A stretch of DNA of 34,546 nt from Streptomyces mangrovi (GTDB lineage: Bacteria > Actinomycetota > Actinomycetes > Streptomycetales > Streptomycetaceae). The notes under the pieces were generated by a model, which did not search any database, was not told where the DNA came from, and saw only the letters and a program-made list of their open reading frames with translations. The position numbers were made by a program, and so were the translations under genes. Positions 8,252 to 15,962 of the stretch are shown piece after piece (the stretch's first letter is position 1; each line of letters opens with the position of its first letter). The stretch covers positions 1-34,546 of the forward strand of contig NZ_FOSG01000034.1 of the NCBI RefSeq assembly GCF_900114215.1, written 5' to 3'.

Positions 8252-9573
8252 CGGGCCTTCCTGAGGGGAGCGGGGAGGGCGAGAGCGCTGTCCAGGGCGT
8301 CCAGCCAGGCCTCGCGCAGTGCGTGGACGACGGTGCGGATGTCGGCGCGGTCACCACGCAGAACGACGCAGCCCTGCGCCGCGAAGTCCGCGTTGTCACG
8401 GGCGACGGCATGCAGGTCGCGGCGCTCGGGCGACAGCCAGGAGAACTCCGTGACGGTCAGTTCCCCCTCGGCCAGGCCGAAGCGTTCGGCGGTGGCCCGG
8501 ACGGCGTCCGCGAACGGGTCCGCATCAGCCCCGACGTCGTCCGGGGAGAACGAGCGGTCGCTGCCGACGCCGAGCATCACCGTCGACGCCGAGCAGCCGG
8601 GTACCAGTCGCTCCGCTTCGGAGGCCGTGCCGAAGGCCGTGTCGACCCAGCGGTGGTGCAGGTCGATCCCGTAGACCCATCGGGCCAGTGACCAGATCTT
8701 CATCCCGGCCGGCCGCCTGTTGGGCTCCACGACCGCGGCACGCAGCCCGTCGTCGCTCAGCTTGACCTCGTTGTGGAACGGCCCGTCGCACTGGCCGACC
8801 AGCCAGTTCGCCTGCCTCCCCGCCCTCTCCAGTGTTGAGCGCTCGCGGGCGTTCACCCTGGCGGGCAGCACCTGCGCGACCTCGACCGGATACCGGCCGC
8901 GCGCGCTGATCTTCTCGGTGAGGAACGCCAGCGAACCCAGCCCGTCGAAGGAGTACTCGCGCCGGTACGGGATGATCTCCTCGCAGATGACTCCGTCTTC
9001 CAGGTAAGGGAGCATCTCGGCGAACACCGACGTCAGGTCGTCACCGGAGCGGACCATCGCGACGCCGCGGTTGTTGCCCTCCGCCACGGGCTTGACGATG
9101 AAGCCCTCGGGATGATCGCGCATGAAGTCCCTCAGTTGGTCGAGCGAGGCGACCTCGGCGAAGGCCGGCACCATGATTCGTTGCGCAGCCAGCAGGTCGG
9201 CCACGTCCGCCTCGCCGAGCCGGTAGCGGTACTTGGAGAACGCCCCCTCGGCCAGCCGCGGTGAGTCGACCGGGAGGCCGAGTCGCTCGAGCAGTTCGGC
9301 CCCGCTGCGCACGGCGTTGTCGGAGAAGACGATGCCCGCCCTGATCCGCTCGCGCATGCCGCCGAGCAGTTTCTCGCCCATCTCGGTGAAGTCGTCGCGC
9401 AGTGGATCGAGATCGACTACCTCGTCGGCGATGGAACGGTCGGCCTCGGTGGGGTCGGCGCGGATCAGGACCACCGTCGCGCCGTGGCGTTCGCGTGCGT
9501 AGTCCCGCAGGTAGCGGACCTCGTCGATACGGCTCAGGTTGTAGTCGACGATGAGGAGGATCGGCCCGGTCAT
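8248..9573 (-). CDS. ATP-grasp ligase (second in operon)
   Basis: The 441-residue ATP-grasp protein shows FSKYRYR (about 112-118), the ATP lysine K161 in GFIVKPVAEGNNRG, the hinge VICEEIIPYRREYS (about 195-208) and the metal-binding VVEPNRRPAG with E283 and N285. The N-terminus (ILLIVDYNLSR) is the nucleotide-binding pre-ATP-grasp domain. A C-terminal extension of about 120 residues follows the catalytic core and has no recognised motif. The start overlaps the previous gene's stop by 4 bp. Sequence differences from the two neighbouring ATP-grasp proteins are large, so this is not a recent tandem duplication and a distinct substrate is likely. Confidence 0.87.
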   Translation of the reverse strand: MTGPILLIVDYNLSRIDEVRYLRDYARERHGATVVLIRADPTEADRSIADEVVDLDPLRDDFTEMGEKLLGGMRERIRAGIVFSDNAVRSGAELLERLGLPVDSPRLAEGAFSKYRYRLGEADVADLLAAQRIMVPAFAEVASLDQLRDFMRDHPEGFIVKPVAEGNNRGVAMVRSGDDLTSVFAEMLPYLEDGVICEEIIPYRREYSFDGLGSLAFLTEKISARGRYPVEVAQVLPARVNARERSTLERAGRQANWLVGQCDGPFHNEVKLSDDGLRAAVVEPNRRPAGMKIWSLARWVYGIDLHHRWVDTAFGTASEAERLVPGCSASTVMLGVGSDRSFSPDDVGADADPFADAVRATAERFGLAEGELTVTEFSWLSPERRDLHAVARDNADFAAQGCVVLRGDRADIRTVVHALREAWLDALDSALALPAPLRKAR

Positions 9574-11006
9574 CCGCGCTCCGTCTCGTACAGGACCTCG
9601 ATCGCGCGCTCGGAGGCGGGCAGCAGCCCGGGGAGGATCGCGTCCTGGTCGGCTCGGTCCATGCTCCAGAGCACCTGGCCGAGGAACACCTCGCGTGAGG
9701 ATGTCTCCACGGTGTCGCCGGGGTTGAGGAGAATCTGCGCCACCACTGGCCGGAGCGGGAGAGCGTCGTTCAGTCCCACCTCACGGATGGTCCCGGGGGC
9801 GGCGAAGAAGACGCGGAAGAACGTCGCGTTCCCGCTCCGCGTGGTGCCGTCCGCCGAGAACGACAGCCCCTTCAGCGTTTTCAGGAATCCAGCCGGCCTG
9901 CGGGCGGTGAGCAGGGAGTCCAGCCAGAGGTCGAGCAGGCTGGGACCACCGGTCATCGCCGCCACACTGGGTGAGATCAGGCTGCCGGCGACGCGCGGGT
10001 TGACCTCGATCAGGTCCCAGCCGGACGGAGCGTGCCGCGCCTCGACATGGAAACAGCCCCAGCCGAGGCCGAGGGTGTCCAGCACCCTCGCCACCCAGCG
10101 GATACCGGCGGCGATCTCTTCCTGGGACAGACTCGTGGGCGGGCTGACGCAGGCGTTCTCGAGTACGGTACCCGCTGCCTCCGTGACCTCGCATTTCTCG
10201 TGCACGGCCACCACATGAGGTTCGTCGTCTACGACGATCACCTCGAAACTGAACTCCCGACCGGGCACGTAGTCCTCGACGAGGAACTCCATTCCGAAGC
10301 CCCTGTCGTGCCCGGTGCTCGCGTGCGGTTTCGCGCCCTTGTCCGCGGCCGTTTCCGGACGCGGCCCGGGGCCCGCGGGGCCGCCGGGGCCCGGGTCGGT
10401 GGTGAAGACGCCGGCGTAGACCGTGTCGGAGCGCACCTCGGCGGCGATGCGTTCCAAGTCAGTCCAGGTCGTGTCGGCGCTGAGAGGGAACGTTCCGAAC
10501 GAGGCGATTCCGCTGATTGGCTTCACGAAGTAGCGGCCACCCTCGCGTTGGCGTTCGGCAAGCCTCTCGGGGGTGAGTGCGGACGCCCGGCCACGGCTGA
10601 GGCCGGCGTCGGCGAGGCGGTTTCGCAGCGTCAGCTTGTCGCGCAGTTCCAGAACCTGCTTCTCGTCCAGGTCCGGCACCCCCAGGCGGGCATTGGCCAG
10701 CGCCATCAGGTACCGGTAGCCCTCCCAGACAGTGAGGCAGCACGATACCGACGTGCCCGCGGCTTCCAGATGGTCGAGGTACTCCTCGACGTCGCGTGGA
10801 GTCAGCACGTGCTCGGCGGTCACCCGGACATCGTCGGCGAGGTCGGCCAACGTTCCGGGCCGGGATCCCTGGTGCTTCGGCTCCGGCATCGAGCTGAGCA
10901 CGCAGGTCTTCAGTCCCCGGGACCTGACCGTGTCGACGAGATCCTCCATGAACGAGAACCCGACATGGCTGAGCAGTAGCACTCCTCTGTCTTTTCCCAT
11001 GCTCAA
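9570..11006 (-). CDS. ATP-grasp ligase (first in operon)
   Basis: The 478-residue ATP-grasp protein contains LRDKLTLRNRL (K124), the ATP lysine K162 in YFVKPISGIASFG, the hinge LVEDYVPGREFS (about 242-253) and the catalytic metal site DLIEVNPRVAG with E334, N336 and R338. An insert at about 204-237 is Gly/Pro-rich and looks like a flexible loop. Either the TTG at 11006 or the ATG at 11000 is the start: GAGGAGG is 5 nt before the TTG and 11 nt before the ATG, favouring the TTG. The gene overlaps the next ligase by 4 bp. With the two following ligases it forms a three-enzyme ligase cascade, able in principle to make several amide or ester bonds. Confidence 0.88.
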   Translation of the reverse strand: MSMGKDRGVLLLSHVGFSFMEDLVDTVRSRGLKTCVLSSMPEPKHQGSRPGTLADLADDVRVTAEHVLTPRDVEEYLDHLEAAGTSVSCCLTVWEGYRYLMALANARLGVPDLDEKQVLELRDKLTLRNRLADAGLSRGRASALTPERLAERQREGGRYFVKPISGIASFGTFPLSADTTWTDLERIAAEVRSDTVYAGVFTTDPGPGGPAGPGPRPETAADKGAKPHASTGHDRGFGMEFLVEDYVPGREFSFEVIVVDDEPHVVAVHEKCEVTEAAGTVLENACVSPPTSLSQEEIAAGIRWVARVLDTLGLGWGCFHVEARHAPSGWDLIEVNPRVAGSLISPSVAAMTGGPSLLDLWLDSLLTARRPAGFLKTLKGLSFSADGTTRSGNATFFRVFFAAPGTIREVGLNDALPLRPVVAQILLNPGDTVETSSREVFLGQVLWSMDRADQDAILPGLLPASERAIEVLYETERG

Positions 11007-11026
11007 TCCGGCCTCCTCACCGGCGG

Positions 11027-11060
11027 GCGGGGGCGCGGCGTAGTCACGCCGAGCCCCCGC
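11027..11060. terminator. GC-rich hairpin between oxidase and first ligase gene
   Basis: A 14-bp stem with one mismatch (11027-11040 against 11047-11060) and a 6-nt loop fills the 66-bp gap between the diiron oxidase stop and the first ligase start. All genes run the same way, so it may act as a partial terminator, or protect the upstream mRNA 3' end and set higher redox-module expression. Confidence 0.5.
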
Positions 11061-11072
11061 CGAGGACGAAGG

Positions 11073-11825
11073 TCAGGCCGGCTGCTTGTCGGCCTTGGCG
11101 ATGGTGTCCAGGTAGAGCTCCTCGAAGTACTGCGCCAGGAGCGTCTGGTGCTCGCGGAGGTACCGCTTGAACGCGGCGATGTCGTCCTCGTTCCGGAGCA
11201 GGTGCCGGACGGCCGCCCACACCTCGCCGGGGTGGTCGTCGTTGATGTCGGTGTGCGAGTGGTTGATCTGGCCGCCGATGTTGTCCTCGCCGACCGATCC
11301 CTTCAGTGCCTCCAGCTTCCTGGGCTCCAGCTTGACGTTCACGTACTCGACCAGGTAGGAGTACGCCACTACGCCGAGCGGGCCCTCGTGGTCCAGGAGG
11401 TAGGAGAAGTAGCCGGTCAGCAGCTTGGTCGACAGGTAGGGCTCGGTCGCCAGGAACTGCTCGCGCGACACGCCCACCTTCTCCAGGTCATCGAGGAACA
11501 GTTCGTCGTGGAGCATCTCCTCCTGCTCGTAGTTGGCCCAGACCTGTGCCGCCTCCGGGCTGCGCTTGGCGATCTCCACCAGCGCCTTGGCCTCGGCTAC
11601 CCGCAGCATCCGGATGCGGTAGGCGGTCTCGATCAGGTTCCGCTTGTAGTACTCGGAGTCGACGTTCTTGCCCTCCAGGTGGGCGGCCTCGGGGACATTG
11701 GCGTACCACTCGAGGACCTGCTGGTCGAGCTGCCGGTCGATCTCGGCGCGCAGCTTCGCCGAAGCGGCCGCGTTGAGGAACGGGGTGCGGTCCCCGTAAC
11801 CGACGTTGTTCACACGGTTCAACAT
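11073..11825 (-). CDS. Haem-oxygenase-like diiron oxidase (HDO)
   Basis: The 250-residue all-helical protein matches the haem-oxygenase-like diiron oxidase superfamily (UndA, BesC, SznF central domain, BelK/HrmI). Candidate iron ligands are E103 and H106 in EEMLHDE, E160 in YLVEYVNVKLEPR, and the helix HSHTDINDDHPGE with H191, D194 and H198. The E-x2-H, E and H spacing is close to UndA (E101, H104, E159, H194). Known members perform N-oxygenation of amines, oxidative C-C cleavage to alkenes, or fragmentation of amino acids. The start has GAAAGG 7 nt upstream. It sits 45 bp after a ferredoxin gene, which points to electron delivery for turnover. The substrate cannot be deduced. Confidence 0.85.
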   Translation of the reverse strand: MLNRVNNVGYGDRTPFLNAAASAKLRAEIDRQLDQQVLEWYANVPEAAHLEGKNVDSEYYKRNLIETAYRIRMLRVAEAKALVEIAKRSPEAAQVWANYEQEEMLHDELFLDDLEKVGVSREQFLATEPYLSTKLLTGYFSYLLDHEGPLGVVAYSYLVEYVNVKLEPRKLEALKGSVGEDNIGGQINHSHTDINDDHPGEVWAAVRHLLRNEDDIAAFKRYLREHQTLLAQYFEELYLDTIAKADKQPA

Positions 11826-11870
11826 GGTGTCGCCTTTCTCGTGTGTTCTCGGGTGTTCGGTACGAGCGGT

Positions 11871-12170
11871 TCAGATGTCGTCGGCGACGCGGATGGTGGC
11901 GTCGCCCCGCAGCCGGCACTGGCAGGCCAGACGGTGGTCGCCGGTGGTCCGGCCGAGGTCTTCTAGGAAGTCGCGTTCGTCGTCGTCGGGTTCGCCAAGG
12001 GAGCCGAAGCCTTCCAGCACCTGGATGACGCACGCGCCGCACGATCCGGAGCGGCATCCGAACGGGATGAGCCGCTGCGGGGTTTCGTACTCGACTTCAG
12101 TGAGGGGGCATCCCGCTGGCAGCAGGATTTCGGTTTCCGTCGGAAGTACGGTCAGCTTGTTCATGGTCAT
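11871..12170 (-). CDS. Plant-type [2Fe-2S] ferredoxin
   Basis: The 99-residue protein carries the plant/vertebrate-type [2Fe-2S] ligands C39-x4-C44-x2-C47 (FGCRSGSCGACV) with C83 (LACQC) as the fourth. Its beta-grasp ferredoxin length is typical. C85 is an extra cysteine. It is encoded between a pyridine-nucleotide ferredoxin reductase (4-bp overlap) and the diiron oxidase, so the predicted electron path is NAD(P)H to reductase to this protein to oxidase. The alternative start ATG at 12164 would remove two residues. Confidence 0.92.
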   Translation of the reverse strand: MTMNKLTVLPTETEILLPAGCPLTEVEYETPQRLIPFGCRSGSCGACVIQVLEGFGSLGEPDDDERDFLEDLGRTTGDHRLACQCRLRGDATIRVADDI

Positions 12171-13174
12171 GACGGCAGGGTGGTGTCGCGGTCGGTGGAG
12201 TGCTCCGGTGCGAGCCGGGAGCCGGGGCGCAGCTCTACCGCCACGTGGTTCGCCGCAGTCGCCGCCTCGCCGAAGCCCACCGAAATGAGTGGGACACGGT
12301 CCTCGTAGGTACAGATGTCGCCGACCGCGTAAACCCGTGGCAGGTTCGTCCGCATCGCCCTGTCGACCACGATCCGGTGATGCTCCATCTGAAGGCCCCA
12401 GGCGGCGATCGGTCCCAGGTTCGTAATGAACCCCAAAGCCGCGACAAGAGCCTGTACCGGAAGCGTCAATTCCTCCCCATCGGTCTGGACGCGCACTTCT
12501 TCCAGGTTCTTCGCGCCATAACAGCCCGTCACCCGGGCATCGGTCAGCACGCGAACACCGGCCGCGTACATTTGCTTGACGCTGTGCTCGTGCGCGCGGA
12601 ACGCCGAGCGCCGGTGGACGACGGTGACGGACCGGGCGATCGGCGCGAGAGCGATGGACCAGTCGACGGCGCTGTCGCCGCCGCCCACGATCACCACGTC
12701 GCGGTCACGGTGCCCGTCGAGGCGCGGCACGTGGTGCGCCACGCCGCGTCCCACGTAGGGCTGCAGGCAGGGCAGAGTGCGCGGGACCGAACGGCCCAGC
12801 CCGGCTGCGATCACGACGGCTCCGGCACGCACCCGCCCGCCGCTCTCCAGCCCGACCGCCCAGCCTCCCCCCTCGTCCGGCTTCAGGGAGACCGCCACCC
12901 GGCCGAGCAGGTAGTGCGGGTCGAACGGCGCGACCTGGGCGACCAGGTTGTCAACCAGTTGCCGACCTCGCACGGCCACGTGGCCGGAGACGTCGTGGAT
13001 CCTCTTCTCCGGGTACAGGGCCGCGATCTGGCCGCCTGGTTCCGGCAGCGCGTCGACCACCGCGCTGGAAAGCCCTCGGAACCCTGCGCAGTAGGCGGCG
13101 TACAGGCCGGCCGGGCCGGCTCCGACGACGGCCACGTCCGCGGTTGTCTCTGTGTCGACTGCGGTCATCTCCAC
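12167..13174 (-). CDS. Ferredoxin-NAD(P)+ reductase, thioredoxin-reductase-like type
   Basis: The 335-residue flavoprotein has an N-terminal FAD dinucleotide-binding motif (VVGAGPAGLYAAY), a middle NAD(P)H-binding motif (VVIVGGGDSAVDWS) and the C-terminal FAD contact VYAVGDICTYED. It lacks the CxxC of thioredoxin reductases, as do type-2 ferredoxin-NADP reductases. GTG at 13174 is preferred because GGGG ends 5 nt upstream; ATG at 13168 is also possible, and the longer open frame upstream has no family similarity. It is the first gene of the operon, so the redox module is transcribed first, then the ligases. It most likely reduces the overlapping ferredoxin. Confidence 0.9.
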   Translation of the reverse strand: MEMTAVDTETTADVAVVGAGPAGLYAAYCAGFRGLSSAVVDALPEPGGQIAALYPEKRIHDVSGHVAVRGRQLVDNLVAQVAPFDPHYLLGRVAVSLKPDEGGGWAVGLESGGRVRAGAVVIAAGLGRSVPRTLPCLQPYVGRGVAHHVPRLDGHRDRDVVIVGGGDSAVDWSIALAPIARSVTVVHRRSAFRAHEHSVKQMYAAGVRVLTDARVTGCYGAKNLEEVRVQTDGEELTLPVQALVAALGFITNLGPIAAWGLQMEHHRIVVDRAMRTNLPRVYAVGDICTYEDRVPLISVGFGEAATAANHVAVELRPGSRLAPEHSTDRDTTLPS

Positions 13175-13334
13175 TCGATCCCCTACACTCGATCCATCCT
13201 GAAATCCAGTTTTCTCAACCTGGGCTCCAGGCTCTTCAACGTTCGGTCGAATAGTTCGGGCTACCGAAATATCGCAGCCGGTCAGCCGATTTACCACCCG
13301 GAAATCTTCGCGCCTGTCATTCGATGTTTCCGAA

Positions 13335-13396
13335 CTCACGGAAAGCGTCGCAGAATATTTTTCATGCTGCAATCAGAAAGCGTTCCGTGAGGAACG
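13335..13396. promoter_or_regulatory. Candidate regulator-binding repeats upstream of the operon
   Basis: CTCACGGAA (13335-13343) is repeated in inverted orientation as TTCCGTGAG (13383-13391). The second copy sits inside the dyad CGTTCC-GTGA-GGAACG (13381-13396), and a degenerate direct copy CTCACGGGAA follows at 13482-13491. They lie 160-320 bp upstream of the reductase gene. They are candidate sites for the StrR-like regulator encoded upstream, but they do not match the published StrR GTTCGACTG consensus. Confidence 0.4.
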
Positions 13397-13915
13397 TTTT
13401 CATCATTCAACGCTCTGATCACGCCGTCAAGGGAAGGCGTCGAGGGCTTCGCCCACTCTCGGGTTCCCAGACTGGCAGCAACTCACGGGAAATTGCGACG
13501 GCCGCAGCTTTTCTATCTTTCAAAGGTGGTTCTGTCCACCGGACGCCTGTGTCCCACGGCCTGGCACCCGGCAGCCGGCGACGCACCGCCAAGTGCTGCC
13601 GGCGGCCCCTGGGACGGGACCACTCGGACCGATCGCCCTGGGTCGGCCGAGGCCGCCTGCTGTGCGGCTCTTCCGTCTTGGGCGACACCGTCATACCGGT
13701 CAGCCGGACCGCCGCACTCGCTCACTCGGGAAGCGGCTCCACGGAACGGAGGGCAGGGCGGTGACAGCGGTGACAAGAGCCCTTCAGACGGCTTCCGTAG
13801 GGTCCGCAGGCCCTTCCCGGCCCCACCCACAGCCTGTCCGCCGCCTGCGCCCACGGCGTACTCGGCTCGTCCCCCGCCCGGAAGAGCCGGGGCGTTTCAC
13901 CGGCACTTCCGGCAG

Positions 13916-13960
13916 CCACGGGTGTGCAACTGCGGCTCGTCCTCAGTCGCACACCCGTGG
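13916..13960 (-). terminator. Hairpin terminator after the StrR-like gene
   Basis: The perfect 12-bp arms CCACGGGTGTGC (13916-13927) and GCACACCCGTGG (13949-13960) extend inward by ACTG/CAGT after one mismatch. The hairpin begins 5 bp beyond the stop of the minus-strand StrR-like gene, so that gene is probably a separate transcript from the operon downstream. Confidence 0.75.
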
Positions 13961-13964
13961 TGTC

Positions 13965-15011
13965 TCACCCCTTCTTCTCACGGGGAGATTCCCCATGATG
14001 TGCCGACAGCCGGTCGGCAAACGCGTTCCAGGCGTGTGCGCACCCCCGGGCCGCCTCCGATACCGCGGTTGCGGCATGTGGGGGCACGGTCGCGACGAGC
14101 TCCTCCCAGCGCTGCTCCGGGAGCCGGTGTGCTATCAGCAGGCGGAGCAAGCGGCGGCCGTCTTCCGTGAGGCGGAGGGACGGGTCCTTCGTCAGGCTCC
14201 ACACCGTCACCGCGGGCTGCTCCACCGACTTTGCGGGCAGCGTCGTGGAGAGCTCGTCCATCCGGTCTTCGCTCTTTGGCCGTTGGTTCTGCGGGACGAC
14301 GTGCTCCCCGCGTCGCAGGCGTTCGCGGACGTCGCGCACAGTCGATGGCGACACGCCGGCCTTCCTGGCCACGGTGCGCAATGACGCTTGAGGGTTCTTC
14401 TCCATCATCTCGCGCGCCCGCAGTCGCCCGTCGGCGGTGCTGACCGGACGTGCGCGGCCATCACGACCGACCCGGGACACCGGGCTGGCCGACGCGGTGT
14501 CCCGCCGGAGCGAGCGAACCGTCTTGGCGGAGACACCGGCCACTGCCGCGACCGCCCGGTCGGACCACTGCGGGTGCGAGCCGAGAAGACGCTTGGCTGC
14601 CGCGGACCTCTCTTCGGCGGAGAGTGGTAGACCGTGCGTGGTGTTCACCTTGACGGCGAACGCGAAGGCGTCCTGCTCGCTCCCCTCGAAGTACCGCACT
14701 GCCACATGGCTCTCGCCTCTGAGCACAGCCGCTTGACGCCGGTGCATTCCGTCGATGATCCGCATCGTGCCGCGGTGGACCACGATCGGTGGAAGAACCG
14801 CGTCCGACTCGGCGAGGAGACTCACGTGCCGACTGTCGGTGCCCTGCTTGCGGGGTGAGTCGGCCGGGCGGAGCAGAGCGATCGGGACTTTCTCCACTTC
14901 GGACAGCGGGGGTCCCGGTAACTCCGGAGCCTGCCCCTCACTGCTGCGCCCGGGCGCCTGGCCCGCTCGGCACCCGGCAGGCTTCTGCGGGAGCATGGCC
15001 TCAGCACTCAT
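13965..15011 (-). CDS. StrR-like ParB-domain transcriptional regulator
   Basis: The 348-residue protein has an N-terminal ParB/sulfiredoxin-like domain: VPIALLRPADSPR, PPIVVHRGTMRIIDGMHR and RQAAVLRGE at about residues 42-115. A helix-turn-helix follows (WSDRAVAAVAGVSAKTVRSLRR) and a second HTH-like segment (ASLRTVARKAGVSPSTVRDVRER). This layout matches StrR/NovG-type pathway-specific activators of antibiotic clusters rather than chromosome-partition ParB proteins. The start at 15011 has GGAGGG 6 nt upstream. Codon 31 is TTA, so translation may depend on bldA. It most likely activates the reductase-to-DUF885 operon, and it may itself be under butyrolactone control through the upstream AT-rich box. 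Confidence 0.85.
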   Translation of the reverse strand: MSAEAMLPQKPAGCRAGQAPGRSSEGQAPELPGPPLSEVEKVPIALLRPADSPRKQGTDSRHVSLLAESDAVLPPIVVHRGTMRIIDGMHRRQAAVLRGESHVAVRYFEGSEQDAFAFAVKVNTTHGLPLSAEERSAAAKRLLGSHPQWSDRAVAAVAGVSAKTVRSLRRDTASASPVSRVGRDGRARPVSTADGRLRAREMMEKNPQASLRTVARKAGVSPSTVRDVRERLRRGEHVVPQNQRPKSEDRMDELSTTLPAKSVEQPAVTVWSLTKDPSLRLTEDGRRLLRLLIAHRLPEQRWEELVATVPPHAATAVSEAARGCAHAWNAFADRLSAHHGESPREKKG

Positions 15012-15736
15012 CAGTAACCCTCCGAAAGTAGACCGCGTGCAGCAGGATGCGCCGACCGGCGCCTTTCGTGGCGATCGAGGTGTCGCGCCGGGAGCCGACT
15101 TCGGCGAAGCCCCATTCCGGGCGGGGCCCGCGCAACCCGACTCGCTCGTCCGGCGGGCGGCGCACTGGCCTCGGGCGGGAAACGCGGGAGGTCGGCGTCG
15201 GCGACCGGTGCATCGCGAACCTCGGTCGGCACCGATGAATCGGACACGTAGTACCTGCGGCACCGGCGGTCACCGGGATGTACGGTCGAGCACCTCCACG
15301 CCGCCACACGCTCTTCCAAGCAGTCGGCGCGCCCATGGGTGGTGCCCCCCGTCAGCAGCCGTGCGTGCCCAACCCATTACAAAAATATTATTTTTATGGT
15401 GCGTCGCCAGCACCAAGAAGACAAGGGGGCGAAAGTACCGACCCACCCCGGGGCAAGGCGACACGCCGACCCGCACCTCACTCGCCGACGCGACCGGGGT
15501 GCCGGACGCACCGACTCGACCCGCCGAGAACTCCCGGCAGGAAAAGGTCCCATTTGACACAGAAGTGCCCTTTTCGCATTCTTTCACCACCTTGACCCCT
15601 CGGGTGCGGACGTCCGCGATGACGGCCGGACAAGCGGCGCCGAACGAAATCTTTCAGCCAATAAGCCGGACTCGCGCCCCCTTCCCGGATCGGCAACGGC
15701 AGAATGGTTTCAAGTAGCAACTCTTCGGGAGGCGTG
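15012..15736. other. Long promoter region of the StrR-like gene
   Basis: No gene is supported in these 725 bp. The outstanding element is the AT-rich palindrome at 15374-15399. A second A/T-richer patch lies at about 15545-15592. Small open frames on both strands lack motifs. Confidence 0.5.
15374..15399. promoter_or_regulatory. AT-rich imperfect palindrome upstream of the StrR-like gene
   Basis: This 26-bp sequence begins CCATTACAAAAAT and ends ATTATTTTTATGG; 10 of 13 opposing pairs match. It stands out from surroundings of roughly 65% GC and lies 360 bp upstream of the regulator start. Its size and symmetry fit a TetR-family (butyrolactone receptor) operator. It resembles the boxes at 2937-2956 and 18908-18925. 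Confidence 0.45.
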
Positions 15737-15886
15737 ATGACTCCGTCCGCAATCCGCGCCGACAGCACATCCCTGGCCGATGCGACCTGCCCGGTGGCGC
15801 GCAATGCGTCCGGGAAGAGCTCAGGCCTCCGATGCCCCCGCTTACGCACGACAGCCGAAGGCCGGCCAGCACCCGGCCTTCTCTGA
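15737..15886 (+). pseudogene. Decayed HxlR-type regulator fragment
   Basis: An ATG with GGGAGG 4 nt upstream opens a 49-codon frame. Its first part (ADSTSLADATCPVAR) matches the N-terminus of HxlR regulators up to the CPVAR motif and then loses similarity, running to a stop at 15884-15886. The leader ATGGTTTCA...GCAAC...GGGAGG closely resembles the leader of the intact HxlR gene at 4704. I interpret it as a truncated paralogue or an old rearrangement copy. A short leader peptide is an alternative. Confidence 0.5.
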
Positions 15887-15962
15887 AACGGTCAGCAAGC
15901 CCGATTACCCACGATCCACACCGGCTCCCGCACCGACCCGCGGTGGATCACAAGAGGTTGAA

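Larger units (their letters stand above)
13175..13964. other. Long upstream region of the redox/ligase operon
   Basis: About 790 bp without a supported gene separates the StrR-like gene from the operon it may control; both are on the minus strand. It contains repeated CTCACGGAA-type motifs, a dyad at 13381-13396, an A/T-rich patch near 13355-13375 and the hairpin at 13916-13960. It presumably holds the main operon promoter. The open frames present on both strands look like chance high-GC frames. Confidence 0.55.

Noticed and set aside
6215..8674. Very long plus-strand open frame (819 codons)
   Set aside because: It is antisense to the DUF885 and two ATP-grasp genes, is Pro/Arg/Ala-rich with no motif, and reflects the GC bias of the opposite strand.
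11148..11966. 272-codon plus-strand open frame
   Set aside because: It is antisense to the diiron oxidase and ferredoxin; the Leu/Val-rich composition is typical of shadows.
13175..13372. N-terminal extension of the ferredoxin reductase to 13372
   Set aside because: The extra 66 residues have no similarity to the family, and a well-placed GTG/ATG start exists at 13174/13168.
12200..13390. 396-codon plus-strand open frame
   Set aside because: It is antisense to the ferredoxin reductase, which has full FAD and NAD(P)H motifs.
13382..13395. StrR consensus site
   Set aside because: The dyad GTTCC-GTGA-GGAAC has short arms and does not match GTTCGACTG-N11-CAGTCGAAC, so it was kept only as a candidate site.
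15011..15336. Small minus-strand frames extending upstream of the StrR-like gene
   Set aside because: They lack motifs and ribosome sites; the strong GGAGGG before 15011 fixes the start.
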